Assembly: GCA_023434015.1 (NCBI GenBank)
Contig: JAEYTM010000111.1
Span: 1-5,899, forward strand
From: Pseudomonadota bacterium
Lineage (GTDB): Bacteria > Pseudomonadota > Alphaproteobacteria > Caulobacterales > Caulobacteraceae
Direction of reading: 5' to 3'
Length of the DNA stretch: 5,899 nucleotides
In this document: in pieces, positions 1-4,164 of the stretch
Layout of the letters: each line of letters opens with the position of its first letter
Position numbering within the stretch: position 1 is the stretch's first letter
Notes under the pieces: model-generated
What the model was told of the DNA's origin: nothing
What the model saw: the letters and a program-made list of their open reading frames with translations, nothing else
Database searches by the model: none
Program-made: the position numbers and the translations under genes

Positions 1-28
1 CGTTAGCGCGGCGCAAGGCGGCTGCGGC

Positions 29-826
29 CTAACCCGTGCCGGACCCGCGCTGGAAGCTTTCCACCAGGCTGCCTGCGACCAGGCGCCAGCCGTCGACCAG
101 GACGAAGAAGATCAGCTTGAAGGGCAGGGAGACCACCACCGGGGGCAGCATCATCATCCCCATGCTCATCAGCACGCTGGCCACCACCAGGTCGATCACC
201 AGGAACGGCACGAACAGCAGGAAGCCGATTTCGAAGGCGCGCTTGAGCTCCGAGATCATGAAGGCCGGGGTGACCACGCGCAGCGGGGTGTCGGCCATGG
301 TCGCCGGCCGCTCGATCCGCGACAGGCGGACGAACAGCGCCAGGTCCTCGCGGTCGACCTGTGACAGCATGAAGGTCTTCACCGGCGCGCTGGCCGCGTC
401 GAACGCCTGCGACAGCTCGATCTGCTGGTCCATCAGCGGCTTAATGCCGTCGTCGTAGGACCGCTGCAGGGTCGGGCCCATGACGATGGCGGTGAGGAAC
501 AGGGCCAGCGAGATGATCACCGCATTGGGCGGGCTCTGCTGCAGCCCCAGCGCCGTGCGCAGCAGCGACAGCACCACCACGATCCGCACGAAGGAGGTGG
601 TCATGATGACGATGGACGGCGCCAGCGACAGGATGGTCAGCAGGCCCATCAGCTGCACGACCCGCTCGGTCAGGCCGGCGCCGGAGCCAAGGTCGATGTT
701 CACCGCCTGGGCGACGGCCGCGGCCGGGAAGACCAGGCTGCCGACGGTGATCAGCGCGGCGAGGATGGCCGCACGACGCCAGTCCTCGGCCGGAAGGGCC
801 GCCACCGTCCGGAGAAGCTCCCGCAT
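29..826 (-). CDS. fliP: Flagellar type III export gate protein FliP
   Basis: This inner-membrane protein forms, with FliQ and FliR, the core export gate through which rod, hook and filament subunits leave the cytoplasm. The 265-residue product is close to the usual FliP length. An N-terminal hydrophobic stretch (about residues 19-38) ending in AVAQA looks like the cleavable signal peptide known in this family. Family hallmarks are the TSFVRIVVVLSLLR segment (77-90) with LGLQQSPPN after it, TPAFMISELKRAFEIGF (186-202), and a methionine-rich SMGMMMLPP (221-229) inside the third or fourth membrane segment. I chose the ATG at 826 because the open frame continues upstream for about 100 codons of Arg/Pro-rich shadow translation antisense to the normal gene arrangement, whereas the FliP N-terminus begins here. 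The start shares one base with the fliO stop (TGATG), so translation is probably coupled. A weak GGGGA lies nine bases before the ATG. The stop is TAG at 31-29. Identification is secure. Confidence 0.97.
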   Translation of the reverse strand: MRELLRTVAALPAEDWRRAAILAALITVGSLVFPAAAVAQAVNIDLGSGAGLTERVVQLMGLLTILSLAPSIVIMTTSFVRIVVVLSLLRTALGLQQSPPNAVIISLALFLTAIVMGPTLQRSYDDGIKPLMDQQIELSQAFDAASAPVKTFMLSQVDREDLALFVRLSRIERPATMADTPLRVVTPAFMISELKRAFEIGFLLFVPFLVIDLVVASVLMSMGMMMLPPVVVSLPFKLIFFVLVDGWRLVAGSLVESFQRGSGTG

Positions 827-1101
827 CAGGCGGCGTCCCCGGGGCTGACCTTGTCCGAGACCACCCGGCCTTCGCCGAGCAGCAGCAGCTTCTCCTCGCC
901 GTCGCAGGACACCAGCACCAGCCGGCGGGTCGGATCGAGCACCAGGCTCTCCACCACCGTAAGGCGTCGTTCCTTGCGGGGACCGGAAAAGCGGGCGATG
1001 GCGTCGGGACCGAACCGGCGCAGGCCGACAGCGGCGAGGCCGACCAGCCCCAAAGTCAGGGCGAGCGCGAAGACCGCGCGGGCGAAATCGGCTAGGTCCA
1101 T
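826..1101 (-). CDS. fliO: FliO-family flagellar biosynthesis protein (short form)
   Basis: This small membrane protein is the assembly factor that in other bacteria stabilises FliP oligomers during export-gate construction. The product has 91 residues, shorter than the roughly 125 of Salmonella FliO. It has one hydrophobic segment (about residues 8-27), then a basic stretch, then the compact FliO domain. The domain core LTVVESLVLDPTRRLVLVSC (47-66) followed by DGEEKLLLLG is the usual 'RRLVLVRCDG..HLLLLG' pattern. An in-frame TGA lies ten codons upstream of the ATG with no other start between, which fixes the N-terminus. The gene lies immediately before fliP and overlaps it by one base, which is the expected order. 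Only a weak AGAAG precedes the ATG. Transcription would come from the divergent region at 1102-1192. FliO is poorly conserved, so context carries part of the call. Confidence 0.88.
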   Translation of the reverse strand: MDLADFARAVFALALTLGLVGLAAVGLRRFGPDAIARFSGPRKERRLTVVESLVLDPTRRLVLVSCDGEEKLLLLGEGRVVSDKVSPGDAA

Positions 1102-1145
1102 GGTGTCGCTTCTGCGGCGGGCCTCTGTTCATGGCATCAGCCGGC

Positions 1146-1150
1146 GAGTC
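1146..1150. promoter_or_regulatory. CcrM methylation site (GANTC) abutting the CtrA box
   Basis: GAGTC ends two bases before the CtrA box begins. In Caulobacterales, CcrM methylates the adenine of GANTC late in the cell cycle, and the methylation state of promoter GANTC sites can change transcription. The motif is certain. A regulatory role here is inferred from position alone. Confidence 0.5.
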
Positions 1151-1152
1151 GC

Positions 1153-1168
1153 TTAAGCAGCGATTAAC
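1153..1168 (+). promoter_or_regulatory. CtrA box (TTAA-N7-TTAAC)
   Basis: The sequence reads TTAAGCAGCGATTAAC. Two TTAA half-sites are separated by exactly seven bases and the right one is followed by C, a full match to the Caulobacter CtrA consensus. Phosphorylated CtrA activates early flagellar operons in Caulobacter. Here one box sits between two early operons and could serve either or both. The exact match and its position in the only intergenic gap make chance unlikely, but binding is inferred. Confidence 0.82.
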
Positions 1169-1192
1169 CCTGTTTATTCACCCTGCCGGCCC

Positions 1193-1612
1193 ATGGATCT
1201 GGCCAACATTCCGCTCTTCGCCATGCTGCGCGGCCGGCTGGGTCACCTCTCCGAGCGCCAGCGGGTGATCTCCGAGAACGTCGCCAACGCCAGCACCGCC
1301 GGCTACACGCCGCGCGACCTGAAGCCCTACGTCTTCGCCTCCCAGGTGCAGGCGGCCCGGGCCTCGGCCCAGGCGACCACCCAGCCGGGCCACATGGTGG
1401 CGGCCGGGGCCCAGCGCCTCCAAGCGGCCGGCGGCGCACGGCCAGTCCGGGCGCCAGGCTCCCAGACCACGCTCGACGGCAATTCGGTGGTGCTGGAGGA
1501 GGAGATGATGAAGATGAGCGAGGCGCGCATGAACTACGACGCCGCCATCGGCTTCTACCAGAAATCCATGGGCCTTCTGCGCATGGCGGCCCGTCCGCCC
1601 GGCCGCGGCTAG
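1193..1612 (+). CDS. flgB: Flagellar proximal rod protein FlgB
   Basis: FlgB is a rod subunit exported by the flagellar type III apparatus that stacks on FliE/MS-ring to begin the drive shaft. The 139-residue product matches the normal family length (about 138 in Salmonella). The N-terminal rod-protein signature ISENVANASTAGYTPRDL covers residues 26-43. The C-terminal helix starts at TTLDGNSVVLEEEM (92-105) and continues to YQKSMGLLRMA (122-132), the conserved 'LDGN.V.L..EM' and 'Y.....LLR.A' pattern. The linker (about 55-90) is Ala/Gln/Arg-rich and variable, as usual. The ATG at 1193 is the first possible start: an in-frame TAA lies inside the CtrA box, with no ATG, GTG or TTG in between. 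No Shine-Dalgarno motif precedes it, and the CtrA box is only 25 bp away, so the mRNA may be leaderless or nearly so. This is the first gene of flgB-flgC-fliE. Confidence 0.95.
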   Translation: MDLANIPLFAMLRGRLGHLSERQRVISENVANASTAGYTPRDLKPYVFASQVQAARASAQATTQPGHMVAAGAQRLQAAGGARPVRAPGSQTTLDGNSVVLEEEMMKMSEARMNYDAAIGFYQKSMGLLRMAARPPGRG

Positions 1613-1619
1613 GGGAGGG
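1612..1619 (+). promoter_or_regulatory. Strong ribosome binding site of flgC
   Basis: GGGGAGGG begins on the last base of the flgB stop codon; its GGAGG core (1614-1618) lies five bases before the flgC ATG. It is the strongest Shine-Dalgarno among the flagellar genes in the window. It fixes the flgC start and contrasts with the lack of one before flgB. Confidence 0.7.
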
Positions 1620-1623
1620 CAGG

Positions 1624-2046
1624 ATGGCCGACGTCAGATCCACGCCCGGCATCGCCCAGGCGGTCGCCGCCTCCGCCCTTCGCGCCCAGCAGGCGCGGAT
1701 GCGGATCATCGCCGAGAACCTGGCCAACGCCAGCTCGACCGCCCGCACCCCGGGCGGGGAGCCCTATCGCCGCCAGGCGCCGGTGTTCGAGGCGACCCGC
1801 CTGCCCAACGGCGCCACCGGCGTGAAGATGGCGCGCGTGCAGGGCGACCAGAGCGCCTTCCGCAGCGAGTATGAGCCGGGCAACCCGGCGGCCGGTCCCG
1901 ACGGCTATGTCAGCCTGCCGAACGTCAATTCGCTGGTCGAGGCGCTGGACATGCGTGAAGCCCAGCGGGCCTACGAGGCCAACCTGAACGTCATCGAGAC
2001 GGCGCGCGCGATGGAAATGCGCACCCTCGACCTCCTGAAGAAATAA
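1624..2046 (+). CDS. flgC: Flagellar proximal rod protein FlgC
   Basis: FlgC is a second proximal rod subunit, exported by the type III apparatus and assembled with FlgB and FlgF. The 140-residue product is close to the family length (134 in Salmonella). The N-terminal rod motif MRIIAENLANASSTARTPGG lies at 26-45. The middle contains the FlgC-typical YEPGNPAAGPDGYVSLPNVN (83-102). The C-terminal helix has MREAQRAYEANLNVIETARA (110-129) and ends in LDLLKK. The canonical 'P.HP.A.PDGYV' element is recognisable, with Asn in place of His before the second Pro. It begins 11 bases after the flgB stop, behind a strong ribosome binding site, and fliE follows after 15 bases, so the three genes form one transcription unit. 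Confidence 0.96.
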   Translation: MADVRSTPGIAQAVAASALRAQQARMRIIAENLANASSTARTPGGEPYRRQAPVFEATRLPNGATGVKMARVQGDQSAFRSEYEPGNPAAGPDGYVSLPNVNSLVEALDMREAQRAYEANLNVIETARAMEMRTLDLLKK

Positions 2047-2061
2047 CCGGGCCCGCAGATC

Positions 2062-2373
2062 ATGATCACCGCGCTCGCCGCCGCCAAGGCCTACGCCGCG
2101 ACCCAGAAGACCGCGACGATCGACCCCGGCCTGGGCGGGACGGCGCCGGCCGCCGGCGGCGGCTTCGCCGACGTGCTGAAGGCGGCGATGACCGACGCCC
2201 TGAAGACCTCGCGCCACGCGGAGTCCCAGATGGCCGCCCAGGTGCAGGGCCGGGCCGAACTGATCGACGTGGTGACCTCGATCTCCGCCGCCGAGGCCAG
2301 CCTGGAGACGGTGATGGCCGTGCGCGACCAGGTGATCAACGCCTACCAGGAAATCATGCGGATGCCGATCTGA
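2062..2373 (+). CDS. fliE: Flagellar hook-basal body adaptor FliE
   Basis: FliE links the MS-ring (FliF) to the rod and is among the first proteins exported. The 103-residue length matches the family (104 in Salmonella). The first 35 residues are Ala/Gly/Pro-rich and variable. The conserved part is helical: FADVLKAAMTDALKTSRHAE (35-54), then ELIDVVTSISAAEASLETVM (66-85) and the near-invariant end, here VRDQVINAYQEIMRMPI (87-103), compared with the usual 'VR.K...AYQEIM.M.V'. No clear Shine-Dalgarno precedes the ATG, and the 15-base gap holds a CGGGCCCG palindrome, so translation may depend on ribosomes finishing flgC. It is the last gene of the unit, and a stem-loop encloses its stop codon. 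Confidence 0.95.
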   Translation: MITALAAAKAYAATQKTATIDPGLGGTAPAAGGGFADVLKAAMTDALKTSRHAESQMAAQVQGRAELIDVVTSISAAEASLETVMAVRDQVINAYQEIMRMPI

Positions 2374-2385
2374 CGGCGCTCCGCA
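2357..2385. terminator. Stem-loop enclosing the fliE stop codon; possible bidirectional terminator
   Basis: Outer arms TGCGGA (2357-2362) and TCCGCA (2380-2385) and inner arms GCCG (2364-2367) and CGGC (2374-2377) form a stem of about 11 bp. It has one T-G wobble and one bulged C (2379), and a six-base loop that includes the fliE TGA. It sits between converging fliE and sodC. Rightward there is no T-run after it, so a classical intrinsic terminator for fliE is doubtful. Leftward, for sodC, it is followed by TGATTT, a modest T-rich tail. It may instead protect mRNA 3' ends. Confidence 0.4.
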
Positions 2386-2404
2386 CGATCCCTCAGCTCT
2401 CCGC

Positions 2405-2926
2405 CTATTTGATCACCGCGCAGGCGATCCGCGCGCCGGCGCCGCCGATCGGCTGGGTGCTGTGGTCGTCGGCGCTGGCGTGGATGACCACCGCCGAGCC
2501 GTCCCCATCGATCAGCGCCGGACGGCCGCCCGCGCCGCGCAACGACACCAGGGTGGTGAAGAACTCGCCCGCCGCCCCGCCGTGCATGTCGGCATAGAGG
2601 TTCGGCAGGTCGCCCATCTCATTGGCCCGCGGGTTCAGCAGGCCGTGCACCGCATCGGCGGCGCCGTGCACGTGCGGCCCGGCGCTGGTGAAGTCGGACT
2701 TCGAGCAGTCGCCGACCGCATGGAAGTGCAGGCCGTGCCAGCCCGGCGGCAGGCCCTGGGCCTCGATGCGCATCAGGACGCCCTTGGGCGCCTCCGTCAG
2801 GGTCACCTTGCCCACGCCGGCGCCGACGGCGTTCTTCAGCTCCGCCGTCGCCGTGGTCGTCTGGGCCTGCGCGGCGCCGGCGAGCAGCATGGCCGCGGCG
2901 GCGGCGATGGTCAGGGCGGTCTTCAT
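2405..2926 (-). CDS. sodC: Periplasmic Cu/Zn superoxide dismutase (SodC)
   Basis: The enzyme dismutates superoxide to oxygen and hydrogen peroxide in the periplasm. The 173-residue precursor is the same length as E. coli SodC. Residues 1-21 form a signal peptide with an A-rich hydrophobic core and AQA cleavage site. HGLHFHAVGDC (64-74) supplies copper ligands H67 and H69 and disulfide Cys74; GPHVHG supplies bridging H85; H94 and D106 are zinc ligands; H149 (VVIHASADD) is the last copper ligand; GGAGARIACAVI supplies the active-site Arg166 and Cys169. By ungapped alignment with bovine SOD1 (H71-N8-H80), the third zinc histidine is Glu103. The ATG at 2926 was chosen because the signal peptide begins there and GGAG lies eight bases upstream; the longer open frame to 3247 is not family-like. 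A TTGATA (minus strand, 2971-2966) is a possible -35, but no good -10 follows. It is transcribed against fliE and has no flagellar role. Confidence 0.95.
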   Translation of the reverse strand: MKTALTIAAAAAMLLAGAAQAQTTTATAELKNAVGAGVGKVTLTEAPKGVLMRIEAQGLPPGWHGLHFHAVGDCSKSDFTSAGPHVHGAADAVHGLLNPRANEMGDLPNLYADMHGGAAGEFFTTLVSLRGAGGRPALIDGDGSAVVIHASADDHSTQPIGGAGARIACAVIK

Positions 2927-2997
2927 CAGGTCTACTCCGTAAGTCCGTGAGGCTGGGCCAATCCGTATCAACGCACGAAGCCGCCCCTGGTCCCCGG

Positions 2998-3027
2998 TGA
3001 CCGAAAGGTCGGCAATTTCTGCCGGCC
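2998..3027 (+). other. Two overlapping, mutually exclusive hairpins upstream of fliQ
   Basis: GACC (2999-3002), GAAA, GGTC (3007-3010) makes a short stem capped by a GNRA-type loop. GGTCGGCA (3007-3014), ATTTC, TGCCGGCC (3020-3027) makes an 8-bp stem with one G-T pair. Both need bases 3007-3010, so they cannot coexist. They lie upstream of the presumed fliQ promoter and may not be transcribed. Function is unknown and chance is possible in such GC-rich DNA. Confidence 0.25.
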
Positions 3028-3029
3028 GC

Positions 3030-3055
3030 GTTAACGAAAGTAGCCGTTCGTTAAC
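3030..3055. promoter_or_regulatory. Perfect inverted repeat with GTTAAC cores, probable fliQ operator
   Basis: GTTAACGAA (3030-3038) and TTCGTTAAC (3047-3055) are perfect 9-bp inverted arms around an 8-bp spacer. Each arm contains the TTAAC half-site recognised by CtrA, but the half-sites are 20 bp apart start to start rather than the canonical 11, and in opposite orientation. The repeat lies 65 bp before the fliQ ATG, the expected place for an activator site of an early flagellar promoter, and about 104 bp upstream of sodC. It may be a non-canonical CtrA site or the operator of another dimeric regulator. Confidence 0.6.
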
Positions 3056-3091
3056 CACGCCCGCAGATGCTCGGAAGCACCGAAACTCATC

Positions 3092-3096
3092 GATTC
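3092..3096. promoter_or_regulatory. CcrM methylation site (GANTC) in the fliQ leader
   Basis: GATTC lies 24 bp before the fliQ ATG, downstream of the inverted repeat, near or within the predicted transcription start or leader. The motif is certain; any effect of methylation on fliQ transcription is inferred. Confidence 0.4.
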
Positions 3097-3120
3097 CCTG
3101 CTGCTTCCGCGAGGCCACCC

Positions 3121-3384
3121 ATGAACGGCGCCGAGGTTCTGGACGTCGGCCGCGACGCCATCTGGCTGACCATCCAGCTATCGGCGCCTGTGCTGATCGT
3201 CGGGCTGGTGGTCGGTGTCGGCATCGGCCTGCTGCAGGCCCTGACACAAGTCCAGGAGGCGACCCTGGTCTATGCGCCCAAGATCGTCGCCGTCTTCGTC
3301 TCCCTGCTCATCTTCCTGCCGCTGATGGGCGCGCTGATGAGCGGCTTCATGCGAAGCATCGCCGCCCGCATCGCGGCGATGTAG
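3121..3384 (+). CDS. fliQ: Flagellar type III export gate protein FliQ
   Basis: FliQ subunits pack around FliP in the export gate helical assembly. The product has 87 residues, the typical size (89 in Salmonella), with two hydrophobic hairpin segments at about 15-37 and 51-76. Between them is the family motif LLQALTQVQEATLVYAPKIV (37-56), equivalent to the usual 'Q..TQIQE.TL.F.PK'. The open frame extends 18 codons further to an ATG at 3067, but those residues have no FliQ character. The ATG at 3121 gives the standard N-terminus MNGAEVLDVGRDAIW and has GAGG (3111-3114) six bases upstream. It leads the fliQ-fliR-flhB run and is probably driven from the inverted-repeat region at 3030-3055. Confidence 0.96.
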   Translation: MNGAEVLDVGRDAIWLTIQLSAPVLIVGLVVGVGIGLLQALTQVQEATLVYAPKIVAVFVSLLIFLPLMGALMSGFMRSIAARIAAM

Positions 3385-3385
3385 G

Positions 3386-3406
3386 CGGGCGGCGGCCGCC
3401 AGCCCG
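3386..3406 (+). promoter_or_regulatory. GC stem-loop between fliQ and fliR ending on the fliR start codon
   Basis: CGGGC (3386-3390) pairs with GCCCG (3402-3406), and GGC (3391-3393) with GCC (3398-3400), around a GGCC loop with A3401 bulged. This eight-pair all-GC stem reaches the G of the fliR GTG and replaces any Shine-Dalgarno. In mRNA it should hide the fliR start unless ribosomes finishing fliQ at 3384 open it, implying translational coupling. The fold was worked out by eye, and such palindromes are common at this GC content. Confidence 0.4.
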
Positions 3407-4161
3407 TGGAATCCTACGCCACAGCCCAGCAGGTGTTCGCCGGCGGCCTGGTCTTCGCCCGGCTGGCGGCGATCGTCATGCTGATCCCCGGCATTGGCGA
3501 GACCTTCATCCCGCCGCGCATCCGTCTGGCCTTCGCCTTCGCCATGGCCCTGGCGATCATCCCGGTGGTCAGCGGCGGCATCCCGCCGATCCCGGCTCAG
3601 GTGAGCGGTGTCGCCGGGGCGGTGATCAAGGAGGTGCTGATCGGCCTGATGATCGGCGCGATCCTGCGGCTGTTCATGGCTTCGCTATCGACGGCCGGCG
3701 AGATCATCTCGCTGCAGACCACCCTGTCCTTCGCCCAGACCGCCAACCCCACCCAGGCCCAGCCATCGACGACCCTGTCGACCTTCCTTGGCCTGCTCGG
3801 CGTGACCCTGATCATGACGACGGACCTGCACCACCTGTTCCTCAGCGCGATCGTCCGCTCCTACGCCCTGTTCCCGTTCAGCCGGGCCGTGCAGGTGGAG
3901 GACGCGGGCCTGCTGGCCGTCCAGACGGTCGGGAAGTCCTTCGCCCTCGGCCTGCAACTCGCCGCGCCGGTGGTGGTCTTCTCGCTGGTCTTGAACGTCG
4001 CCACCGGCCTGGTCGGGCGGGTGATGCCGCAGTTCCAGGTGTTCTTCGTCGCCACCCCGCTGATGGTGCTGATGGGCCTGTCCGTCTTCGCCCTCAGCCT
4101 CGGGACCATCGGCATGATCTGGGTGGATCGCTACCGCGAACTGCTCGTGGTTTTCGGCTAG
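3406..4161 (+). CDS. fliR: Flagellar type III export gate protein FliR
   Basis: FliR is the single-copy subunit that completes the FliP/FliQ/FliR export gate. The product has 251 residues (264 in Salmonella). It is strongly hydrophobic, with several membrane segments over about 10-250. Recognisable elements are PGIGETFIPPRIRLAFA (28-44), EVLIGLMIG (76-84), DLHHLFLSAIVRSYALFP (140-157), QLAAPVV (184-190) and GRVMPQFQVFFVATPL (204-219), the last matching the conserved 'G...R..PQ.N.F..G.P' segment, here with Gln and Ala in place of the usual Asn and Gly. The start is GTG at 3406, 21 bases after fliQ, giving the family-like MESYATAQQVFAGGLVF. There is no Shine-Dalgarno, and a GC stem-loop overlaps the start codon. 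flhB starts three bases after the stop. Confidence 0.95.
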   Translation: MESYATAQQVFAGGLVFARLAAIVMLIPGIGETFIPPRIRLAFAFAMALAIIPVVSGGIPPIPAQVSGVAGAVIKEVLIGLMIGAILRLFMASLSTAGEIISLQTTLSFAQTANPTQAQPSTTLSTFLGLLGVTLIMTTDLHHLFLSAIVRSYALFPFSRAVQVEDAGLLAVQTVGKSFALGLQLAAPVVVFSLVLNVATGLVGRVMPQFQVFFVATPLMVLMGLSVFALSLGTIGMIWVDRYRELLVVFG

Positions 4162-4164
4162 CCC

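Larger units (their letters stand above)
1102..1192. promoter_or_regulatory. Divergent promoter region between fliO-fliP and flgB-flgC-fliE
   Basis: This 91-bp gap is the only non-coding space between the leftward fliOP pair and the rightward flgBC-fliE run, so it should carry both promoters. It contains a CtrA box (1153-1168) and a GAGTC CcrM methylation site (1146-1150). The box lies about 50 bp from the fliO ATG, which leaves room for a -10 and a short leader. It is only 25 bp from the flgB ATG. No good sigma-70 -10 hexamer is evident on either strand; TATTCA at 1175-1180 is a weak candidate for flgB. Confidence 0.75.

Noticed and set aside
1..28. Terminator downstream of fliP
   Set aside because: The 28 bases available contain no convincing stem followed by a T-rich tract on the minus strand.
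441..444. Isolated TTAA inside fliP as a CtrA site
   Set aside because: No partner half-site at seven-base spacing, and it lies in coding sequence far from any start.
827..1132. In-frame extension of fliP to an upstream ATG at 1132
   Set aside because: The extra residues are Arg/Pro/Gly-rich and unlike FliP, and the stretch is fully covered by fliO in another frame of the same strand; the family N-terminus begins at 826.
2048..2055. CGGGCCCG palindrome between flgC and fliE as a regulatory hairpin
   Set aside because: An 8-bp gapless palindrome gives only two pairs once a loop is allowed, and such motifs are frequent at this GC content.
2462..2950. Plus-strand open frames opposite sodC
   Set aside because: They are mirror translations of sodC rich in Arg, His and Gln, with no ribosome binding site or family features.
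3067..3120. Longer fliQ start at the ATG at 3067
   Set aside because: The 18 added residues lack family resemblance; the ATG at 3121 gives the normal FliQ N-terminus and has GAGG upstream.
2927..3247. In-frame extension of sodC to 3247
   Set aside because: It would bury the signal peptide about 107 residues inside the protein; the ATG at 2926 has a GGAG at proper spacing and a standard signal sequence.
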